NCBI GenBank assembly: GCA_951217055.1
Contig: OX578278.1
Coordinates: 31,447,105 to 31,511,104, forward strand
Direction: 5' to 3'
Origin: Gerris lacustris
Lineage: Eukaryota > Arthropoda > Insecta > Hemiptera > Gerridae
Length of the DNA: 64,000 nt
Made by a program: the position numbers and the translations under genes. This document shows, in pieces, positions 12,892-26,575 of the stretch (position 1 is the stretch's first letter; each line of letters starts with the position of its first letter). The notes below the pieces were generated by a model, which had not been told where the DNA came from, made no database searches, and was given only the letters and a program-made list of their open reading frames with translations.

Positions 12892-15800
12892 GGTAATCCA
12901 AGTAAGTAGTTCACCCTATTAAAAATTGAAACTCTCCTCGACCTGACTGTAGACAAGTTTATTTTTATAGTTGTTATTTTACTATCAAGTAGTTAGGTAC
13001 TAGTATTATATTTCTATTTACTGATAATGTTTTAAGGGTTCGAATCCGGAATGTGTGAATTTAAACTATTGGTTTTATGACGATAAATTTAATAAATATT
13101 ATTGGCAAATTTTATTGGAAGTTCTATAAAATATTAGCCGAAAGTTAGTCGGCTGTTTTTAACAGTAATCATGGTGTAAAAAAACCTAAAGCATTATTTT
13201 CCATCAACTGATTACTACGAATCTTGCAACGCGGCAAGGTGCCCTCCTGTGCAAAAGCTCCTTTTAGAAAAAAAGGAAGAGACAATGGATATTTATTGGT
13301 AATTATTTGAGAGGCCCTAGAAGAGAATAAAAGGGCCCCGGTTTAACAGATCAAGATCATCTTCTTTATACCAGACTCTAAACAACACCATCAAAGCATT
13401 ATAACCGTAGAGTCTTAAGACAAAAGATTAATCAGCCAATTGTTCTCGCATGAAAGAAGGAATGTAATGAGGTGATGACGCCACAGCCACTTGTCCAGGA
13501 AGGAAAACAACGCCTCTGCTCTGCACCTCGCTAAACTATTGTTACTAACGAGAACAGACTTGCAATAGTGTACGGTCAATAACTATAGAGGTTGAAGCGT
13601 CGGATCGACAGGTCTTTAGCTACCGACTTAGAGCTTGAAACCAGTATTAACAACGTCCACTCATCCAAGACTAGATTCGGGTTTCATCGCTTAGAAAAGT
13701 AGTATCGAATGCAAAATGGGTTGGTTTTATTCAAAAGAAATAAGAAAAGGGGAAATCGGTAACGGAAGTCGATCTCACCTTTCAAAGTTAACATTTGCAC
13801 TAGAACATTACGTGAAATAGACCAGTTGATATAATATAATGTAGTTTAACTTAAGTAGAAGGTCTAAACTAGATTGTAAGTAACTAATAAGTTTTAGAGT
13901 GGTATCAGTTATTCCAACAAATCCAAGAATTTTACGGTGAGACAGTTCCTTCTATTTTCTAACCATAATATTAATGCAAATTAAAATCAGAAGATCGGTT
14001 CAGTCATTCGACTATTTTCATGAAAATTATAAATAGAGAGAAGAAACAGGTGTAGTAAGTACAAAAATTAAGCTCGGTGAAGGGGGGGGGGGGAGCCAGG
14101 AGGCCGAGGAATTCGGATTAAGGATCTGAGAGGTACGACTACCCGTGTGGACGGACGTAAGGAACGTAGATTCTGGTAATGTTCCTTGTAAAGGATAACG
14201 TTCACGCTCTTTAAGTAACCTTCCATTGATATACAAGTATTTCATAGATTAGTATCAACTCTGTTTTTTTTCATAAATCACAAACTTAAATCTGTCAATT
14301 CGACAAAAAAATGTTTACCAAACAACAGGAAATCTCCCTGATTGATCAACAAACAACTTATTATCCAAAGAAATGCTAATTTGTTATAAGCGTGCTCTTT
14401 TTTTTAACAAAAAAATAAATAAGAATCTAAAATAATAACAATAATAACCTCAGTACCACAGAAAAATAAAAGTTTCAAAATAATGTAAAATAAATCCTGT
14501 CAGTGTTAACAGCTAGAGGTCGACCAAGAAGTCATGGAAATCTGAGGAGTGCGCTAGTGTCGTTTTTTGGTGTCATGTATAGTCAGTTTTTAATAAAATA
14601 GACCATTGTCAAAAAACACAGTGTTGTTCTTTTGTTTTAATAATTTTATTTTTGATAACTTCTATATTTTTTTAAATATTTTTTGCAACAGGCAACACTG
14701 TACCTGATAAGAAATCACTAATAATATACGATAATATCTTTATATTATTATTTATTGATTATTCATAATAAAATTCTTTAAATCTAAATAGATTTTGTTC
14801 TTTCTATTAATCTATTTTATTTATAAAAAAATATAATGGGGAAAAACAAACTAAAAATTCGCAAATATTGTGTTTGATTAATTGTCATTGAGAGCAATCA
14901 TTTTTATAATAACAAATACATATTAGGGTTGTTCTAACCCCGTTATTTGTAGCGTTCTTTGCATTTGCATCTTACCATGGATTTGTGGCTCGTACAAAAA
15001 TCGTTTAGGAAGGTTGTGACTATTCGTACTGTATAAAAACAAACAAAACAGGAAACCTAACAGATTAGAAACCTTCTTGTTGTTATTCGTGAGATTTGAC
15101 ATAACTGCGCATGTCATACAAACTAGAAATGGGTATTGTCTTAGCACCCGACTGTACTGACTTCGGCACTACTCGGAAGTTCCGACTTTAAACGAAGTTA
15201 AGCTTTCCGTTTCTCCCGTGTTCATGACTTCTTGGTCGACCTCTAATAACAATTAAAAAAATAAAATAAAATAAAGAAAATAAAAAATAGAAACAATAAT
15301 ACATCTTTTAATAAACAAAACTGGGACTTCATTAAAATATAATTAGTCAATATTTACATCTCCACAATTACTCATTCAAAATATGGGACCTCATTTCAGA
15401 AGAATTTAATAAAAAATAAAAAATCTCGACCTTTTTTTCTTTATTACAACTATTAAGAGAGGCTACATTGGTTTGATCTGATCATTCCTCACTTACCAGA
15501 TGCAATGGCAAGAACTGTCTTCTTTGAAGCCGATACGTTGAACCTCAAAAATAAATGGGCACAGCAAGATTGCATACCTGACATATTTAATTTGTAGCAA
15601 TTTCATGTACATAACTTCTCTAATCGTTACTTTTAAATTATCTCGTCCAGCAGTACGGACCTGTAGTAATTGGTCATCATAAGTGGAACATTTATATATT
15701 TTTATTTACAATTTTAAATTCAACTTAAGCACGTAAATAGAAAAACCTCGCTCAAAACAGCAACTCTATTTTAAAAATGGTCATTAAACCAGATCTCCCA

Positions 15801-16153
15801 ATTAATTTGTAACAAAGTAGGTCAATGACTAGATTTACATTGCATTACACAGGTATTTGAATTACTAACATTGAAACATTAATTTTGTCCAGCCAACACC
15901 CATTAAAATAAATAAATAAAGAAAAAAATGTTTATTATGCAAAAAAACGAGACTGCAAAGATCCAGATCACTATTAGGGAAAGTGGCCATCCTCAGTTTT
16001 ATGGTTGTAAAGTGCTGCTGTTAATCGGAGATTACAGCAACCTTTCATAGACAACTATATCAGTCTTCAGACATCGTTTAAACTTTTAACCAAGTGTTTT
16101 TTGTGAAGTTATTATCCGTTTTATACTTTCACACTTACCTCTCAGATGTATGC

Positions 16154-16368
16154 TATAGTAAACACATTATACTTTTTAACTCTGACAGCTTAGGAAAATC
16201 GAGAAAAAAATGGGAGGAGAGTAAATGAGAGCTTGAGATTTTGGCGGGCAATAGGTCATTGCCCGACCTATTACCCGCCAAAATTTCATCTCTCATACAC
16301 TCTCCTCCCATTTTTTTTTTCGATTTTCCTAAGCTGTCAGAGTTAAAAAGTATAATGTGTTTACTATA
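16154..16368. mobile_element. near-perfect 215-bp palindrome (foldback element)
   Basis: Left arm TATAGTAAACACATTATACT through TGACAGCTTAGGAAAATCGAG and ATGGGAGGAGAGT; right arm is its complement, ending AGTATAATGTGTTTACTATA. The centre is near 16261 at GGTCATTGCCCGACC. Arm identity is very high, pointing to recent origin or gene conversion between arms. Confidence 0.85.
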
Positions 16369-16576
16369 AGTGTTTATTTATATTATTTATTATTATTATA
16401 GTAATAAACTTTATGATTTAAAAAAAAAGTGTTAAAATGTAGTGATAACTTGTCTACAAAACCATGTTTAAAAGGTCACATAGTTCCGTCTGGTTAATGA
16501 GTTATGACAACTTATGTATCATGGCGTCAAACGGGGCGAAGTGGCCAGGCATGGCAACTTTGCATATTACGAACAT

Positions 16577-16749
16577 ATTGTTGTTCATTTAATTTAAAAT
16601 TTTTTAAAGAAACCAAATTGATTAATTTTCAAATAGTATCCAAATGGCCACTTTGCCCCCACACAAGGGGGCAAAGTGGCCATTTGGATACTATTTGAAA
16701 ATTAATCAATTTGGTTTCTTTAAAAAATTTTAAATTAAATGAAAACAAT
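16577..16749. repeat. ~170-bp palindrome centred on GGCCACTTTGCCCCC
   Basis: The left half runs from TATTGTTGTTCATTT to GGCCACTTTGCCCCC. After the short centre ACACAA it is repeated as its complement out to AAATGAAAACAATA. Further half-copies of the core phrase (AAGTGGCCA, TGGCCACTTTGACCC) lie at about 16540 and 16845, so the hairpin sits in a larger repeat from about 15970 to 16870. The plus-strand open frame at 16504-16698 is only palindrome sequence. Confidence 0.85.
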
Positions 16750-19700
16750 ACATGACATGAGAGGATGGTTGAAGTATACAATCACAAAGTTATAAAGCTC
16801 TAGGCCGATTATAAGTTCGCTTAAAAAATCAGCAAACCCTAGCATGGCCACTTTGACCCACCTTCCCCGATATCCACTAAAAATAATTTATAATTATATA
16901 ATATTATTTTAAAAAAGAACAGACAAAATAAATCATATTGTTTCGTTTTGATTTTTGCTTACGAGCTTACCGAAACCATTGTGCCCATTTTCTGGTTGTG
17001 AATATTGTGAAGAGCGAAACATTATTTTAAATTTTAATATTTCTTTGACCAAACTACCTTGTTTAAGGAACATTTTTGGTTTTGTATATGTAGGTCAAAT
17101 TTTTGCAAACGCCCATATTTTGAAAACCTTGGATAGCATGGTAAAGACCTTTAAGGGCGGTGAGGATGGAACGTTTCCAACTGTCGGCAAACGTTTGCCA
17201 TGAAAAAAGCTTATTTGCGGATGCGTGTTTGTTGTGTACGAGGCATAATGCTTATATAGTCTTCGTTCATTAAATGAAATTTCACCTGATGATGTACTGA
17301 ATTAAATGTTAAAAATAAAAGAGCTGATCTATGGTACAACTCAAGTCGCATTACCTTTATCTTTCATCCTTGACATTAGTAAAAGAAGATTGTTGAATTG
17401 TCAACATCCTAATTTGAAACCGTAGTTTTGATCTTTAGTCTATAGCTCCATTCACGGAGAAGAAAAAAGTATTCATGACGAATTTTTCCACGCAGGAACT
17501 TTTCCCTTCCCTTAAACTACGCAAAACCCCCCGCAGGATAACTACGGAGTTTCATTGCTATTTCATACAATAGCTTCTCCCACCCTACCATTTTGACTTG
17601 AAAATGGGAAACCGGGCGGAAAAATATTGTAGCCTTGAAAATGAAAATGTCTTTGTAAAAGTTCACGATACTAAAAAGTAAGAGGACTCCTCTCTGGGCT
17701 ATTTCTATCATTCCAACATCCAAAGTCAGTTGTATCTACCGTAGCCTTTTTAACATTGTCGTCGTTTTATGAGTCTTACTCATGATCATCAACTTAAGTT
17801 AGTTAACCATAATATAGTTCTCGAAATCTGTCGCAGCATCAAACGAAATAAAGATATTGTTATTTATGCCAAAACACTTTTTAGTAAATGATCCATTTTA
17901 CTGATTAAAGCCACTTGTCGTTTATGGCAAACTAGTTCAGGCTAAAATTATCCCTGTTTACACGTCGCTACTTACTGGTATGTCAGTTGTCGTACTTGCC
18001 TGGCTTGCCAGCTACTGTTATACGAACAACCTGTTATTTTACCCTTGGCTTTTACACTTTTGTTGGACCTGTTTACATAGGGGGCAAGCAAAGAGGTTGG
18101 TTCCAGTGCCAGTCCTACAAAGTGGCGGGAAAGCTGCCAGCGTGCCAGTATATAGAATTCATGCTATTTACTAGCATTGCCAGTGACTAGCAACGTACAA
18201 ACACCTTGTTGCTAGTCACAGGCAAGCTCAACTGGCACGTTTACTAGCAACATGAAAACCTTGCATAACTTTAGTTTGTGTCGATCTAAAAACGAAAGAA
18301 ATTCAATCCATAGTACTCGTAAATTAAAACAATCTTACAAAATTAAGAGTTTTTAAAAATCTCATACAAGTTCAGGAATGAAAATGCAAAACCAATAGTT
18401 TTGTAGTTTTAATATAGATCACAAAAGAACTCACAACCAAAATACTCACGATTCATGTTAACAATAGAATTAGTTTAAAAAATATTATTTTAATATTTCG
18501 AGCGAATAGTAATAAAACAAATAAAAAGTAAAATTACGTATGATACAGGTTATACACCTCCAATTAGTTTTGTTTAATAAAGATCTTTATTTTCTAGCTT
18601 AATTTTAATCTAATTACTTTCTTTGACTGTTTAGGCTTCGAGTCTGGTTCCTTTTTATTAAGTGCAAAAATGAACGGCATGGTTAATTCACGCAACAGAA
18701 CTTGTGCAACAGACACAACAAAATATCAAAAATATGAATAAGTGCAAGACGGTTAAGAACTAGAAACAAACTAAAATATTTTATGAAGTAATATTTCCTT
18801 TCTTCCTAGAATGCACGTGAGGTTGATTACTCACCTCACATCCAATATTCATGAAAAGAAGAATCTTTTTATCAAATATTTCCCGATTTCAAGTTACCAA
18901 GCCAATACTCTGAATACATTTTATTATACCCACCAGCAACCTTGTAGCTATAAAGAATATGCAAGATAGTACGCGAATGTTAAAATTAATTCGCAAATAA
19001 ATTCTCGCAAGTAAGCGAAAGTCATTTCCACTAATGTTAAGGATTTTCTGTGTAAAGTTAGAAATTAAGAAAAAAAAAATTAGGAAGAATTTGTGGAACG
19101 TAATCTTAGTTAATAAATTTATTTGTTGATAATCAACAACTGCCCGAAACCATAACAGCCACATTACAATATTTGCAATTATTGCAGCGTTCGATATTTT
19201 ACCAGCTTCTAGATAATTTTTTTGTAAATTCACGTTCAAGGACATAAAAGTCGGCTTATAAAAGCCTCCAATTCTAGTACATATTTGAGTACGATAGTCT
19301 TATACAACATCATTGAGTGTCAAATCAAATGCTATCACTGCTGGCCGTCCTTATGTGAAACCCTCTTAACCTTTTAGTTTTGGCGTGTTTTCAAGGAACC
19401 ACAGAAATTGGATAAGACAAGAATTTATGCCAGAGGGGCGGAGGACATAATGCCCCTGTCGGAGGATGGAGGAGGGAGCCAAATTGATGATGATCAGGAA
19501 GAGAAGGGCGGCACCGAACCAACAAAGTAAAGAGAGAATAACAACGTGCAGAGCTCCACCCCTTGCAGAAAACCCTGATCGAAGAACACTGCGGTCACTT
19601 CCAACTCTCTTGGAGTACCACGTGGTACTCATTTTAGACACGATTTTGCCAATTTTTTCAACTTTTTATTTTCCCAAAACTATCCAATGGTTTACCAATT

Positions 19701-21074
19701 GAGATTAAAGAGAAAAAAAAACACTGCATTTTTAATAAAAATGCATGCAATATCTACTAATGTTGAAAACTTAATGGTCTACAATATATACCTGGGTTGT
19801 TTCTGCCTAACATGTACAATAACTTGAGTAAAGGTGACCTATTCTACTGTAACAAGATTTGATTTTCTATTTTATGAAGAATTGGCAACATCTCGGGGCG
19901 CAATTCTAAACTTATATTTTTAAGCAAGCGACATTCAAGCAGTATCATGCGACCGATTCCTCCACTTTGAAAACTTCCCTCAAGTGGTTATGAATTATGA
20001 GGGGTATTAAATGAAAGAGGAGGACGCCAGCGCCTTAAGTGCAAATATATATATTTTGTTTCGCAAATATATATTTTGTGTCCTTAAAAACTGCGTTTCT
20101 CGTGCCCCCCCCCCCCCCCCCCCCCAATTTTTTAACACATCAATAAAAAAATTCTTTGCCAAAAACAAAAACCTATTACGGAAGGAATTTTTCATAAGTC
20201 GCATATTTTACACTTACATCGTTTTACATAGTTTGTACAATAAAACTGCATATAAATGAATTTGTTTCAAGTAATTATAATAAATATAAATGGATCAAAA
20301 GTTATAGCTAAAACAAACTTTTAAATGGCCGCCATCTTGATACGGCTGGGCCGTCTATGCTGGTTAAAGAACCCCACCTATTTGTTTTTTTTGCCTACGC
20401 CTACGGACCCTTTATGTGTACTTAAAGCACATACTTGGCCACTTTATTTATTACATATATTAATACTTATATAGGTATATAACCTACACGTTACAAGTAT
20501 TCTACATTTTAAACGAAAGTGGATGTTATTCTGCAATACAGTTTTATATGGTAGCAATCAGCTATAGCCAGTTGTTTATTAAAATTATAAAGGACTCAGT
20601 AACGTATTTTATATTTAAACTTTTAAGTAAATAGAAAATCGATTATTCCAGACGGGGAGATTAAAATAAATAACGACAAATTAAAATTTTTCCGAGCTAA
20701 AAAGATATAGATTAAAATCGAAGATTCTTTACTAATATTATCTTTCCAAAAAACAGAAGCACATTGCCAGTGAAGTGACGCTATGTCCACAGATAGAGAA
20801 TAATTGGTCACTCTTTTTTGCTGCAGGGAGAGAGAAAGCAAGAGAAGCAGGTGTAGCAGGAGTAAAAGAATACACCAGTCAAGGCGAATGTCCGTTGGGC
20901 GGTTCCATGGATGAAAGGATAAGAAATAAGAAGAGAGAAGAGGGTTTTAGTGAGTAAAAATCTCTCACTATCCGGAACAAGCCATGGTCCGGGAGTCTTG
21001 CGAGAAGATTTTTTCATCTACAATAAAATGGAAAACACAATGCTTCCGTTACCTTCGGTAAGCTCGGAAGCAAA

Positions 21075-21454
21075 ATGGTTGGAGATGGATAAAGTTGGAC
21101 AAAGGTTGATGGAGTTGGTTAGTGGTGGTTGGAAATGGTTAAAGGTAGTTGGAGGTGGTTCGACTTGGTTAGAGGTGGTTGGAGTTGGATTGTAGGTTGG
21201 AGTTGAATGGGTTGTTGGTTAGAGGCATTTGGAGGTGGTCATTATGCTGTCCCTTAACGTCGTGGTTGGGCATGGTTGGAGTTGGCTAGAGGTGGTCGGA
21301 GGTGGTTAGAGGTATTTGGAGGTGGTCATTGTGCTGTCCCTTATCGTCGTGGTTGGACTTGATTAGAGGTAGTTAGTTGGACGTGGTTGGAGTTGGTTAG
21401 AGGTGGTTGGAAGTGGTTGGAGTTGGTTAGAGGTGGTTGGAAGTGTGATTAGAG
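21075..21454. repeat. G-rich GGTTGG minisatellite
   Basis: Many imperfect copies of GGTTGGAGTTGGTTAGAGGT. A larger unit of about 87 bp (GAGGCATTTGGAGGTGGTCA then CTGTCCCTTA.CGTCGTGG) appears twice, at about 21222 and 21309. The plus strand is G-rich with frequent GG-N-GG spacing, so two-tier G-quadruplexes are possible on the strand opposite to the ena transcript. Confidence 0.9.
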
Positions 21455-22539
21455 GCTACCTCTTTTTAGACCCTAGTATATTGGTTACTATTATTGAAAA
21501 TATATATATTATTTACTAGGGAACAAATGAATATCTAAAGCTTATATTCTGAGCAGTAAGTTAGTCGTATATTTTTTTATTATAATATTTATTGTTGTTT
21601 TATAAAATACATCATTCTAGTGTTATACCAGGATATTAAAAAAAAACATTTTCATAGGATACTATTTATAGCTTATACATAGATTATTTAATTTAAATAC
21701 ATTGACAGTTATTTAAGTACGAAGGATAACCAAATTTACGATTGTTTACTAATACATATATTATACGAAGAATTGTACAAAAAAGAGTGCTATATCCATT
21801 GTTCCTGTTAAACTTGGTCTCTTTATTTTGTTTTAAAAAAGAGATAAGTTTTACATACATTAACTATTCAAAATAAATACGCATACGATATAAAATGCCT
21901 CTGTCGAAGCAGTTAACTATTATAGGGATAATCCAACAATTGTTTTGGCTGATTAGATATTAGTTTGAGTGTCATAACAAGATTTAAAGAGATTATTACT
22001 CTTAATAATCTCGCTAAGAGATAAGATGTTTAAATAGATATTTGTATCTCAAGTTGTCGGGCAGGTTGTCGTGTGTTCAGACATCTGATCTGAAGCACAG
22101 CCTGAATACATATGAACCTGCTGGCAGACGCCAAGCCGAGCTACCCCATTCAAAAATCCTCCACCGGATATTCAGTAGGATATTGTACACGTAACTCTGG
22201 GAATAAATAAAATAAAATTAGATTATCATTGTTCTTTCTCTTAACAATTTTAGAATGTAACTTGGTTTGAAGTAAAAGTTTTCGTTTTTTAACTAATTTG
22301 GGTATATACGAGGAGGGAAAAATATTTCTACAACATTTTTTGTCTCCTTCAAAGTACTCTCCATTGGAGCTAAAACTCATATCAAAATTTGAATTCCATT
22401 TTTCAAAGACTAACATTTTTGATGCCAGATAAAGCCAATACGTCGTTTCTTGTTTCACCTTATTGCCTGCACAACGCTTGCATGCGGTATTTTAGGTTTC
22501 AGCTCTTCTACTTCAACGTCAACAATACGTCTCTCCTTT

Positions 22540-22890
22540 CCTTTTCGTCCTTGGAAACAAAATGAAGTCACAAGGAGACGAATCCGGCGAGTACGGTGGG
22601 TGGGGCAAAGGGATCATACCGTTTCTTTTGGCTAAAATTGTTCACAGTGAGAGCCATATGAGGTAATGCATCACGACAGTGAAGAACCAGGTTGCAGCCA
22701 TTATTCTTATTTTTAAATATTGTGATAAAATTGGCTGAATCAAGCTCTACATCAACTGGAATATCTCAACTAGTTTATTAGTTGTCTTACGTCAATCTTC
22801 ATAAATTAATTCCCGAATCTTCGAAAAGTTAAAGGGCGCCCGGAGCGTGGTTGGTCTTCGATCAACATTTCACGGCTAGCGGATCGACAC
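22540..22890 (-). pseudogene. mariner (Tc1/mariner superfamily) transposase remnant
   Basis: Three mariner signatures occur in order on the minus strand but in different frames and with material missing. Near 22880-22830 is DQPRSGRP, the linker after the helix-turn-helix DNA-binding part. Near 22690-22620 is LHCRDALPHMALTVNNF, matching the LHHDNAxxHTA region around the second catalytic aspartate (here replaced, as RDA). Near 22605-22555 is HPPYSPDSSPCDF followed by ILFPR, the motif holding the third aspartate of the D,D34D triad. There are in-frame stops and a frameshift between the last two blocks, and the core between the first and second is deleted, so no active transposase can be made. 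I did not identify the terminal inverted repeats. Confidence 0.85.
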
Positions 22891-25027
22891 GCGTATCGGG
22901 CTATGCAGGTAACAATATATTCATGAAACCGTGGGGACGTCCGTCGTCGCTAGTTTTCTCACGCTACGCTTCGTTCAGTTAGGTTATAAACAACGCCGAA
23001 TCGTCTGTTAAATATTCGCTGTTCAAAGTTTTCTAGTATTTTAACAATAACATTTTTAAAATGTTCAATTTACGCTGTAGTTCAAGATTATTCCTTTACA
23101 AAATTCTATGCATCAAACATAATTTCAATTTAAGTTAATGGATAACAGTATTAAGTTATGATCTTCCATTGATTTATTTGATTTTTTTTATTTTATCTTT
23201 TACATTGATATCTTAAGAAAACATCTTTAATGCACTTTTCGTGCGATTTTCTTTTAATGTGAAGGGTAGAATAATATATCAATCAAACCAAATTGAAATA
23301 AAAGCGCTTTGACAAACTTGCTTGATCGTGTATGGAATAATCCTTTAAGAATCTAATCCAATAAACAGTTTACTTTCCACGTGTCCAGAAAGTCAAAACT
23401 ATTTGCCTGCCATCAACGAAAAACAAGTAGACGTCAGAACTAATGCGAAAAATCAAACTGGTTTGAACGACCAAATTGTTCTGACGTGTTCATGCGTAAT
23501 ATGCAGAGGCAGTTGAAGGCAGTGTAAACACTTCAATAACATTCGCATTGTATGATTGTTCTGGCGAACTTTAAAGAACACGCATCCACTATTATACCGT
23601 AGTTTAAAGCTTTTTAATGTCGCGTATGCAGAGCAGGCGGAATAAGGAAAAAGTTTGATTCGTATAAATAAGTCGTTCTACTTTGAACAGTTAATCATTA
23701 TCTGATTTAGTAAAAATGGATAAGCATGATCATATAATCAATGGATAACCCATAAGTAATATAACCATAACCATAATTTGTTATTAAGTAAAAAAAGATT
23801 ATGGTTATATTATTAATTGGTTCAAGGTTTATAGGATAACATTTTTAAAGCCCATCCGTTCCTATTTAATTCGCAGCTGTGATAAATCGGGGAGGAATTA
23901 AGTACAAAAGAAACATAAAAGTAAAAATTATAAATACATATACATACATATATGTTCATGGCTAAATACAACTCAACCCGCATTGTTATCATCAAGATAA
24001 AAATGCGGGCTTTCTACGTTGTAATTATTTTTTATAATTTATCTCACAATAAAATTGATATGAGCAAAAATAATAAAGAATAATGACGAAATAATAAAAC
24101 TAAAAAGTAATTTTAGAACAGAGTTAAAAAGAGAAGATTTTATTCGACAGAAGTAATTTCCAAGGAATTGATAATTGTTGACTTATTATCATTAACCAAT
24201 TTAAAATTTACGTCGCACAATTATTATGTTATAACGTATTTATCCACTTCAGGATCCAACCACAAATACTCGTATACCTAAGGAATACAATAGGGTACAC
24301 AAAGATAAACCATCAGTTATAACTAACTCTTGTGCTAAGATTAAGCCTAAATGTTATGACTCTGGATTTAATACAGAAATAAGACATTTTAGAATGCTGG
24401 ACATGGTCGGAAGCTTCACGAGGCAACTTCTGCGGAGGATAAGATGCACTTATGCACAAAGGAAGCAAGAACTGTTATAGGATTCTGAGGAAAGACGGGA
24501 TGGAAGTATAGATGGAATAAAGGTTAGGACCTTAGATGCTACCTTGGGGCACCCCTGCTTTTACAGGAAAGATGGAAGAAGTCGAGAAGTTGTAAAGATT
24601 TCATTTATTTTTAGTGAAATGATAAAAAAAGAATCATGTTATTGTCAATTTAATCTTACTCTCAGTTCACATTAATAAGTATGTATTAAAATTCTTAATT
24701 TTAATGTACAAGTAGCAGAAAGTATATGAAGTTCTCAAGATAAAGTTATCTATCCTACGAAAATAAAATTTCCCATACAACTGTAAGTGAGAAAGATAAA
24801 AATTCCAGTTAGCTCTTCGTCTCACATCATAATCTAAGAAATTACTTTTTCCAACATCTATAGCTAATTCAGATTATATTAATTTTTAAAAAGGCCAGAG
24901 TATTATTATCTTATCGCTGATGTGTCGAGAATATTTTTAAATATCGTCAACCTTGAAAGAGAGGTCATATTTTATTCAAAGCTTTCCTTAATCCCTGATT
25001 TTACGAGGTGCTTTAAAAAGAAGTTAT

Positions 25028-25070
25028 AAAGAAATCTCTAATCTCTAATCTAATCTCTAATCTCTAACCA
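25028..25070. repeat. short AATCTCT tandem repeat
   Basis: About six imperfect copies of AATCTCT ending in CCACCTC. Similar CTCTAACCATCTC phrases occur near 9720-9750. Confidence 0.8.
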
Positions 25071-25721
25071 CCTCTAATATACACGCGATAAGATTAGAAG
25101 CTTTCAGCTGCTGAATAAGTCGAATGATTACTGTATAAAAAAATATTTTTATATAATAATTAAAAATAAATTTGTTTATTGAACAATTAGAGAATTCTTC
25201 ATTTCAGACACTAAGGATTTTCATAATTTAGTTCGTTTGTCTAACGATAACTGGCGTGAAAATATTGGCAGATTAGAACGAAATTCGGCGTACAAGTATA
25301 AGTGCATTTGGACAACTGTGTAGTTATTGCAAATTTCACCTTTAATCATTTCAAGATGGCGGCCAATATAGCGGACGAATAAAAAAACAGTTTATGTATT
25401 CGTTATTTTTTTTCATTTCTTGCCGTCATTTTGAAAACAAATACGGTCGATATGAGGGTGTTTGGTGTTTGTCTCATTCTCATTTTTCTATGACTAACCA
25501 CGAGGATATTCGTGACATATAAAATAATATTGCATGTACCCATGTACCATGCAACAGCCCGAGGAGGGTTTTAAACAACTGTAAATGTTATCGAAGACAC
25601 GGGGTTAGCTCCATCAGCTGTAACCTTACTAGTGAAATTCGCAAACAGATTTACGCCATTTGACTTAAGTAGCTACCTTGTTATGTCACGATTCACCGAA
25701 GTTTAGAGAAATCTTGCCAGA

Positions 25722-25768
25722 TTCAAGAATCGAACCGGGAGTCTCCTGCTTTCAAGGCTTGAATGTAT
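25722..25768 (-). mobile_element. tRNA/SINE B-box fragment
   Basis: On the minus strand GCCTTGAAAGCAGGAGACTCCCGGTTCGATTCTTG looks like the anticodon-to-T-arm part of a tRNA, with B-box GGTTCGATTC. No convincing A-box or acceptor stem is present, so this is a relic. Confidence 0.4.
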
Positions 25769-26299
25769 AAAATTATTAAGTAATGCAGGGTTAAATAAAT
25801 GCATAACCAACCAAATTCTAGGTGTTCGGATGACCACGTTCACGTCTCAATGGCTTTAATTCCTCTTTAGAGGAAGAGTCTTTAGAGGAGTGCATATTGC
25901 ACAAAGGAAGAAACTGAGTGAAGTGGATCATAACACCCAATAAATATTAGATTACGTCACATCACACAATTACACCAAAACCACACAGTAAAATAGTCTG
26001 CCAATTAGTGTGGCATATAGCTTCTTCGCGTCATATTTCGTATACTTTAATAATGTTATGCTTTTACAATCTATTTCATAAAGTAGATTGTACTATCATT
26101 TTCCCCCGTTTATAAAATCTATCATAATTATTTTGATATCAATTTAGCAAAAGTTAAAAAGCGCTGGCTGCTGAAATTAATCTGGGGCTATCTGCGGGTT
26201 ACATTCAATAAACTATAAAAGTTTTATAAAAATCAGATAAGTATACTTTTAAAGCAATAGGTGTAAATAAATATATATTTGTGTGCACGTGGAAGAGAA

Positions 26300-26575
26300 A
26301 CAGATGAGCTCAGAAGGTTGAAACTTATATATGGGACCAACAATGGGCTAATTATAACCTATCATCAACATTTTATTAAAATCGGACGAATAGTTTTTTA
26401 GATATGTTGGTTCGCAAAAATTGAGCAAAATTAAAAATATTCCCTGATGTCTGAAAATGATTTACGTCTTGGAGTTTTTGTAATCGGAGACATAACTATG
26501 TTTCAAATAGAATAACGATCATATAGCTTCCGTTATCTTCGTAAAGCTCAGAAGTAAAATAATAAAATAAATGAA
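26300..26575. repeat. GGGACCA/CTTCCG dispersed repeat, copy 1
   Basis: A family with the ordered phrases GAAATTAATATGGGACCA, AAATCGGACGAATAGTTTTT, AGATATNNTGGTTCGCAAAAA, TGTCTGAAA, GAAATCGGAGATAT and AGCTTCCGTTATCTTCG. Four copies lie in the same orientation: here, 27885-28300, 29015-29395 and 51975-52215. They are non-coding; the family affiliation is unknown to me. Confidence 0.7.

Noticed and set aside
13030..13052. Isolated B-box-like GGGTTCGAATCCGG
   Set aside because: No A-box at tRNA spacing and no SINE body around it, so a chance match or an unrecognisable relic.
18889..19245. 118-codon minus-strand frame rich in hydrophobic residues
   Set aside because: Hydrophobic composition is what AT-rich DNA gives when translated. 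There are no recognisable receptor motifs, splice context or homologous neighbour.
19366..19702. Overlapping frames on both strands with Arg-rich and membrane-like peptides
   Set aside because: Mutual antisense shadows; no splice signals, motif or start context favour either.
22450..22635. Plus-strand frame over the mariner remnant
   Set aside because: Antisense shadow of the transposase blocks on the minus strand.
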